NCBI GenBank assembly: GCA_947374485.1
Contig: CANCCF010000077.1
Coordinates: 1-15,775 of the forward strand
DNA length: 15,775 nucleotides
Reading direction: 5' to 3'
Source of the DNA: Comamonadaceae bacterium
GTDB lineage: Bacteria; Pseudomonadota; Gammaproteobacteria; Burkholderiales; Burkholderiaceae_C
In this document: positions 11,668 through 15,775 of the stretch, one piece after another
Layout: each line of letters begins with the position of its first letter
Position numbering within the stretch: position 1 is the first letter of the stretch
Made by a program: the position numbers and the translations under genes
Notes under the pieces: generated by a model
What the model saw: the letters and a program-made list of their open reading frames with translations, nothing else
Told to the model about the DNA's origin: nothing
Database searches by the model: none

Positions 11668-12240
11668 ATGGCCACCGCGACCTACCCCATTGGCGTTGTG
11701 GTCGGCAGCTTGCGCAAAGACTCGCTCAACCGCCAACTGGCCAACGCCCTGGCGCACATGGCGCCGAAAGAATTTGCGTTCCAGCAACTGGAGATTGGCG
11801 ACCTGCCGCTCTACAACCAGGACGACGATGCGCACCAGGCGCCCCAGGTGCTGCGCCTGAAGACTGACATCCGCAGCTGCGTGGGTCTGCTGTTCTTCAC
11901 ACCCGAATACAACCGCTCGATGCCCGGCGTGCTCAAGAACGCCATCGACCACGCCTCGCGCCCCTATGGCGACAACGCCTGGGCTGGCAAGCCCGCAGGC
12001 GTGCTGGGCGCCTCGGTGGGGGCCACCGGCAGCGCGCTGGCGCAGCAGCACCTGCGCAATGTGCTGGCCTATCTGGATGTGCCCTGCATGGGCCAGCCCG
12101 AGGCCTTCATCCACGCCAAGGCGGGCTTCTTTGAAGCGGACGGCCGCATTTGCCAGGCCAGTCTGGCCTTCATGCAGACCTGGGTGGACCACTATGTGGC
12201 CTGGGTGAAGCAGCACGTGGGCTTGAAGCCCATGCACTGA
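11668..12240 (+). CDS. NADPH-dependent FMN reductase family protein, 190 aa
   Basis: Flavodoxin-like flavoprotein of the FMN_red family (chromate/quinone/azo-reductase type), cytoplasmic. Nucleotide-binding GSLRKDSLNRQLA is at 13-25, the family-defining TPEYNRSMPGVLKNAIDH at 78-95, and a phosphate-loop-like GASVGATGSALAQ stretch at 114-126. Length fits the family. ATG 11668 lies 4 nt after the ferritin stop with no strong ribosome site of its own, so it may be translated by coupling. Placement next to a ferritin suggests it supplies reduced flavin to mobilise stored iron; chromate or quinone reduction remain equally possible. Confidence 0.88.
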   Translation: MATATYPIGVVVGSLRKDSLNRQLANALAHMAPKEFAFQQLEIGDLPLYNQDDDAHQAPQVLRLKTDIRSCVGLLFFTPEYNRSMPGVLKNAIDHASRPYGDNAWAGKPAGVLGASVGATGSALAQQHLRNVLAYLDVPCMGQPEAFIHAKAGFFEADGRICQASLAFMQTWVDHYVAWVKQHVGLKPMH

Positions 12241-12261
12241 GCCCGGGCCGCCCCACCATGC

Positions 12262-14154
12262 ATGGCCACCGTGCACCGCTCTCTCTTCGGCCGGTTCACC
12301 GCCGGGCTGCTGGGCTTGTGCCTGTTGCTGGCCCTCGGTTTTGCGCTGGGTGAGGCGCGTGGCTGGCCCTTTTTGGTGGCCCCGTTGCAGGACGCTTTGA
12401 GCCAGCGCCTGGGGCGCAGTGTGCAGCTCTCCGAGCCCGGCGCCGAGCGCGCCGCGCGCCTGCATTTTTGGGGTGGGCTGGCCTTGCAGACGCCGTGGCT
12501 GCAAGTGGCCGCGCCCGCCTGGAGCCAGGCGCCGCACATGGTGCAGGCGCGCGACGTGGACGTGCGCCTGCGCTATGGCGACGTCTGGCGTGCCTGGCGC
12601 GGTGGGCGGCTGGTGGTGCAGTCCTTGCAGGCGGCCAGCCTGGACGCCATTCTGGAGCGCCGCGCCGACGGCCAGACCTCCTGGCAACTGCAGCCGCCCG
12701 GCAGCAGCGCGGTGCCATCCGTTCCACCGCAGCCACTGCCACCCTTGCCGCTGGTCGAAACCTTCAAGGTGCCCGATGCCCAGCTGCGGTACAGCGACGC
12801 CCCGCGCAAGCTCGAGGTGCAAGCCCACGCGGCGGTGCAAGACCTGCGGCTCACGTTGCAGCTCACCGCGCATGCCAACGCCGCGCGGCTGGTGTTCGAG
12901 GGCGGTGCCGACGACCTGCGGCAGTGGCAGCGCGTGCAGGGGCACTTCACCCTGCAAGGCCCCTCCCTGGCCGCAGCCGGTGCGCCGGTGGGCATCACCC
13001 TGCCCACCACCGGCGCCTTCAGCGCGCGCGGGCAGCTGCGCCACCAGGCGCATCTATGGGACATGGTGCTGGAATCGGCACAGGTGGGCGCCAGCCAGCT
13101 CGCAGGCCATTTTGTGTATGACACCCAACGGGCGGTGCCGCTGCTCAGTGGCACATTGGTGGGAGCGCGCCTGCATCTGGCCGACCTGGGCCCGGCCGTG
13201 GGTGCCGAAGCCCGGCCCGCCGCGGTGCGCGCCCGGGTGCTACCCACGCGCCCGTTTGACCTGGCCTCGCTGCGCGCCATGGATGCCGACGTGGCCATTG
13301 CGCTGGCCGAGCTCGACCTCAACACCAGCCGCCTGGAGCCGCTGCGCCCATTCCGTGCGCAGTTGCTGCTCAGCCAGGGCGTGCTCACCCTTAAGGAGCT
13401 CGACACGCGCGTGGGCACCGGTCACCTGGGCGGCACCGTGGCCCTCAACGGCCAGCAGTCGCGCGCGCACTGGGTGGCCGCTGTGCAATGGGACGGCGTG
13501 TCGCTGCAGCGCTGGGTGCGCCAGAGCCGCAAGCCAGGCCAGCCGCCCTATGTGACAGGCCAGTTGCAGGGCCATGCCCAGCTGCAGGGCGAAGGCCGCT
13601 CCACCGCAGAAATTCTGGCCACGCTGCAGGGCCGCATTGGTGCCAGCGTGCAGGGCGGCTCCATCTCGCACCTGCTGCTCGAAGCCGCCAGCCTGCATGT
13701 GGTGGAGACGCTGAGCGCCTACCTGGGTGGCGACCGTGTCCTGCCAGTGCACTGTGCCGTGGCCGATCTGCAAGTGGACCACGGCACGGTGGTGCCGAAG
13801 GTGCTGGTGCTCGACTCCACTGACACCACGCTGTGGCTGGATGGCAGCCTGTCGCTGGCGCAGGAGACGCTGGACCTGCGCGCCGTGGTGGCCCCCAAAG
13901 ATTTCAGCCCCTTGAGCCTGCGTTCGCCCCTGCGCTTGAGCGGCAGTTTTGCCAACCCCCAGGTCTCGGTGGAAAAGGGGCCACTGGGCCTGAAGCTGGG
14001 TTCGTCCCTGTTGCTGGGCCTGATCAACCCGCTGGCCGCACTGATTCCGTTGCTGGATGCGGGCAACCGCGATGCCTCGCAAAAAGAGGCGCAGGCCTGC
14101 CAGGCGCAGCTGCAAAAAAAACTGCAACTGCGCAGCCGCGCGGGTGCGGGCTGA
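12262..14154 (+). CDS. AsmA-family protein, 630 aa
   Basis: Inner-membrane-anchored periplasmic protein of the AsmA/DUF3971-type envelope family, thought to take part in lipid transport or outer-membrane assembly. One N-terminal membrane helix spans about 11-30 (AGLLGLCLLLALGFALGEA). A long repeating beta-strand region follows, rich in LQG/LEV patterns, and the C-terminal AsmA signature is visible: DLRAVVAPKDFSPLSLRSPL, then GSFANPQVSVEKG and the helix GLINPLAALIPLLDAGN, then a Gln/Lys-rich tail. ATG 12262 is 21 bp past the reductase stop and lacks a clear ribosome site; GTG 12271 is an alternative. Orientation and spacing allow read-through from the ferritin operon, but function does not obviously connect. 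Confidence 0.86.
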   Translation: MATVHRSLFGRFTAGLLGLCLLLALGFALGEARGWPFLVAPLQDALSQRLGRSVQLSEPGAERAARLHFWGGLALQTPWLQVAAPAWSQAPHMVQARDVDVRLRYGDVWRAWRGGRLVVQSLQAASLDAILERRADGQTSWQLQPPGSSAVPSVPPQPLPPLPLVETFKVPDAQLRYSDAPRKLEVQAHAAVQDLRLTLQLTAHANAARLVFEGGADDLRQWQRVQGHFTLQGPSLAAAGAPVGITLPTTGAFSARGQLRHQAHLWDMVLESAQVGASQLAGHFVYDTQRAVPLLSGTLVGARLHLADLGPAVGAEARPAAVRARVLPTRPFDLASLRAMDADVAIALAELDLNTSRLEPLRPFRAQLLLSQGVLTLKELDTRVGTGHLGGTVALNGQQSRAHWVAAVQWDGVSLQRWVRQSRKPGQPPYVTGQLQGHAQLQGEGRSTAEILATLQGRIGASVQGGSISHLLLEAASLHVVETLSAYLGGDRVLPVHCAVADLQVDHGTVVPKVLVLDSTDTTLWLDGSLSLAQETLDLRAVVAPKDFSPLSLRSPLRLSGSFANPQVSVEKGPLGLKLGSSLLLGLINPLAALIPLLDAGNRDASQKEAQACQAQLQKKLQLRSRAGAG

Positions 14155-14223
14155 GGCGGTTTCCGGGTCGCCGCCAGGGTTGATATTTTCGTACCAGACT
14201 GGGTTGAAAGATAGGAGCACACC

Positions 14224-14493
14224 ATGGATACCCTGGCACCTGACATACAAGCCCTGTTTGCCCAATTGGGCGAGCCCCATGACGAAGCGTCCATCACGCG
14301 CTTCATTGAAAAGCATGGCAACTTGAGCGGCCAGACCAAGCTGCATGAGGCACCTTTCTGGACCCGTGCGCAGGCTTGCTTTCTGCGCGATGCCATTGCC
14401 CAGGATGCCAACTGGGCGCCGGTGGTGGACACGCTCAACGCACGGCTGCACCGGGTCACTCCGCAAGATGCCGCCAGGAAGGAGCCGCCATGA
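14224..14493 (+). CDS. DUF2789-family small protein, 89 aa
   Basis: Small cytoplasmic protein of unknown function. ATG 14224 has AGGAG at ideal distance (ATAGGAGCACACC). The sequence MDTLAPDIQALFAQLGEP, the FIEKHGNLS turn, then APFWTRAQACFLRDAIAQD and WAPVVDTLNARL match the layout I remember for DUF2789 (about 75 residues, all-helical). Here the C-terminus carries about 12 extra polar residues (TPQDAARKEPP). The stop overlaps the start of the CBS gene (ATGA), so both are translationally coupled. A TTGATA hexamer about 45 bp upstream could be a -35, without a matching -10. Confidence 0.85.
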   Translation: MDTLAPDIQALFAQLGEPHDEASITRFIEKHGNLSGQTKLHEAPFWTRAQACFLRDAIAQDANWAPVVDTLNARLHRVTPQDAARKEPP

Positions 14494-15050
14494 CAGAAAA
14501 AAACCAACCGCCCTCCGCGCCCCCACCCGTTGCCGCCCCGCCGCTGCCCGACCCTGCGCCCGAGCACACCGCCGCTGCGGCCAGCGCCGTGCGCGCAGCG
14601 CCCCCGGCGCTGGTGGGCAGCATTGCCAGCGCCACCGCCTTGCGCCTGGTGCGGGTTGACGCCAACACCCTGCTGGCGGCAGTGGCGGCGGTGCTGCTCA
14701 AGGCCCACATCGACATGGTGGTGGTGTGCAACTTCGCTGGTGTGGCTGAGGGCGTGATCACCGAGACCGTGCTCATCCACCAGCTCGCCTTTGGCAATGC
14801 CGATGTGTTCAAGACCCGCGCCAGCGAGGTGATGCTGCGCAACTTCAGCACCTGCCACAGTGCCGACGCGCTGACCGATGTGCTGGTGATGATGCAGGCG
14901 CGCGCACTGGGCTTTGTGCTGGTGGTGGACGAGCGGCTGGTGCCGCTGGGCGTGCTCAATGTGCGCGATGGCCTGCGCGCCCTGCTGGCCGCGGGCAACT
15001 ACGAAGAGAAGCTGCTGCGCGACTATGTGATGGGCGTGGGCTACCAATAG
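14490..15050 (+). CDS. two-CBS-domain protein with Pro/Ala-rich N-terminus, 186 aa
   Basis: Regulatory-type protein with a Bateman pair. ATG 14490 overlaps the DUF2789 stop by 4 nt, and GGAAGGAG sits 6 nt upstream. Residues 7-40 are a disordered Pro/Ala-rich leader; CBS1 spans about 52-105 (LRLVRVDANTLLAAVAAVLL ... GVITETVLIHQLA) and CBS2 about 111-168 (ASEVMLRNFSTCHSADALTD ... LGVLNVRDGLRALL). CBS pairs usually bind adenosine nucleotides or sense energy state. There is no attached enzymatic domain, so it probably acts on a partner; DUF2789 is the nearest candidate. A CYTH-domain gene begins 7 nt later. Confidence 0.88.
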   Translation: MTEKNQPPSAPPPVAAPPLPDPAPEHTAAAASAVRAAPPALVGSIASATALRLVRVDANTLLAAVAAVLLKAHIDMVVVCNFAGVAEGVITETVLIHQLAFGNADVFKTRASEVMLRNFSTCHSADALTDVLVMMQARALGFVLVVDERLVPLGVLNVRDGLRALLAAGNYEEKLLRDYVMGVGYQ

Positions 15051-15057
15051 CCCCGTC

Positions 15058-15775
15058 ATGCCCATGGAGCTCGAACTCAAATTTGCCCTGAACGCGCACG
15101 ACCTTGATCGCCTGCCCGGCCAGTTGGCGCGCGTGCCCCTCATCGGCCAAGGCCACCCCCTGCGCCAGACCCTGCGCAACACCTACTACGACACGCCCGA
15201 CCATGCGCTGCATGCGCGCGGCGTGGCCCTGCGCGTGCGGCAGTTGGGCGACGCCAAGCACCCGCAGTGGCTGCAGACCCTGAAGGTGGGCGGCGCCGCT
15301 GCTTCAGCCCTGAGCCGCCGTGGCGAATGGGAAGACGCGCTGACCAGCCAGCAGCTCTCGCGCGCCCTGCTGGATGACACGCCCTGGCGCACGCTGGACC
15401 CGGATGACCGGCTGTTCGACAGACTGCAGCCGCTCTTCACCACCACCTTTGAACGCCTGGCCTGGACCATCACGCTGGAAAAAAGTGTGGTGGAAGGTGT
15501 GGTGGAGGTGGCCCTGGACCGTGGCCAGGTGCAGATGGATGGCAAGACCACGCCCCTGTGCGAGCTGGAGATTGAATTGCGCGAGGGCGCGCCCGAGGCG
15601 CTGTTCGAAGTGGCGCGCCAGATTGGCCAGCAGCTGTGCCTGCTGCCACTGCACCTCAGCAAGGCCGAGCGCGCCTACCGCCTGGCCCAGGGCACCCTGC
15701 AGGCACCGCTGCGTGCCCGTGCCCCCGAAGTGCACAAGAAAATGGATGGTGCGGCACTGGCGCAAAGCGTGCTGC
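15058..15775 (+). CDS. CYTH-domain inorganic triphosphatase-type protein (YgiF-like), 3' end outside window
   Basis: Predicted metal-dependent triphosphatase. The frame is open from ATG 15058 (MPMELELKFAL) to the window end; the second ATG (15064) is also possible. The CYTH tunnel motif ExExK is at residues 4-8. Basic and acidic strands of the fold follow: NTYYDTPDHALHARGVALRVRQ, WLQTLKVGG, RGEWEDAL, a central VVEVALDRGQV strand, LCELEIEL and LSKAERAYRLAQG, closely following E. coli YgiF, which hydrolyses inorganic triphosphate. In that family a CHAD domain, which binds polyphosphate in other proteins, follows; the last visible residues (about 225-239) would be the linker to it. It begins 7 nt after the CBS gene, so probably the same operon. 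No stop is seen. Confidence 0.88.
   Translation, partial: MPMELELKFALNAHDLDRLPGQLARVPLIGQGHPLRQTLRNTYYDTPDHALHARGVALRVRQLGDAKHPQWLQTLKVGGAAASALSRRGEWEDALTSQQLSRALLDDTPWRTLDPDDRLFDRLQPLFTTTFERLAWTITLEKSVVEGVVEVALDRGQVQMDGKTTPLCELEIELREGAPEALFEVARQIGQQLCLLPLHLSKAERAYRLAQGTLQAPLRARAPEVHKKMDGAALAQSVL

Noticed and set aside
11641..13053. 470-codon minus-strand open frame opposite FMN reductase and AsmA genes, with similar ones at 13240-14526 and 13719-15182
   Set aside because: Shadow frames of well-supported plus-strand genes; low-complexity His/Arg/Gln content and no ribosome sites.
14155..14175. GC-rich hairpin GGCGG...CCGCC after the AsmA gene as terminator
   Set aside because: The loop is long (11 nt), no T-run follows, and such chance stems are common at this GC content.
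1..15775. tRNA, rRNA, CRISPR array, insertion sequence or replication origin
   Set aside because: No cloverleaf, repeat-spacer array, transposase frame or iteron cluster was seen in reading both strands.

Overview
The window looks like a betaproteobacterial chromosome, most likely Burkholderiales/Comamonadaceae. This rests on the style of the right-hand genes (class II fumarase, AsmA-family protein, DUF2789, CBS and CYTH proteins, all GC-rich) and on the metal-resistance proteins at the left. It is inference from remembered families; no search was run. No rRNA, tRNA, CRISPR array, transposase or integrase is visible.

Left part (1 to about 3.8 kb) is a metal-handling cluster. It holds the C-terminal half of a Zn/Cd/Pb-exporting P1B-type ATPase, an exported His/Met-rich protein, a 49-residue membrane protein of DUF3149 type, an exported protein that is about one fifth methionine and carries an internal duplication, and a small heavy-metal-associated (HMA) domain protein. 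A Crp/Fnr-type regulator is transcribed divergently from the HMA protein. The gap between them carries a perfect TATGA-N6-TCATA palindrome, the geometry expected for this regulator class. From a plausible promoter of the HMA/Met-rich pair, the palindrome centre lies at about -41.5.

Middle part (3.8 to 9.4 kb) has visibly lower GC. It holds two large exported proteins that converge and overlap by 53 bp: a di-heme oxidoreductase of the DUF1111 family and an FG-GAP/VCBS protein with an ASPIC/UnbV domain. After a roughly 370 bp gap come two unrelated HigB/HigA-type toxin-antitoxin modules in tandem on the minus strand, each with an inverted repeat at its promoter, and then a VOC/glyoxalase-fold protein. 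The composition, the toxin-antitoxin pairs and the metal genes together suggest an accessory or horizontally acquired segment.

Right part (9.45 kb to the end) is GC-rich and core-like. On the minus strand are a short basic hypothetical protein and class II fumarase (fumC). On the plus strand are a bacterioferritin-like diiron protein that lacks the heme-ligand methionine, an NADPH-dependent FMN reductase 4 nt downstream, an AsmA-family protein, DUF2789, a two-CBS-domain protein (4 nt overlap), and a CYTH inorganic-triphosphatase-type protein running off the window end. The ferritin/flavin-reductase pair is suggestive of iron storage with reductive release.

Best leads: the Crp/Fnr regulator with its matching palindrome and metal-binding targets; the overlapping heme/UnbV pair; and the heme-less bacterioferritin coupled to a flavin reductase.
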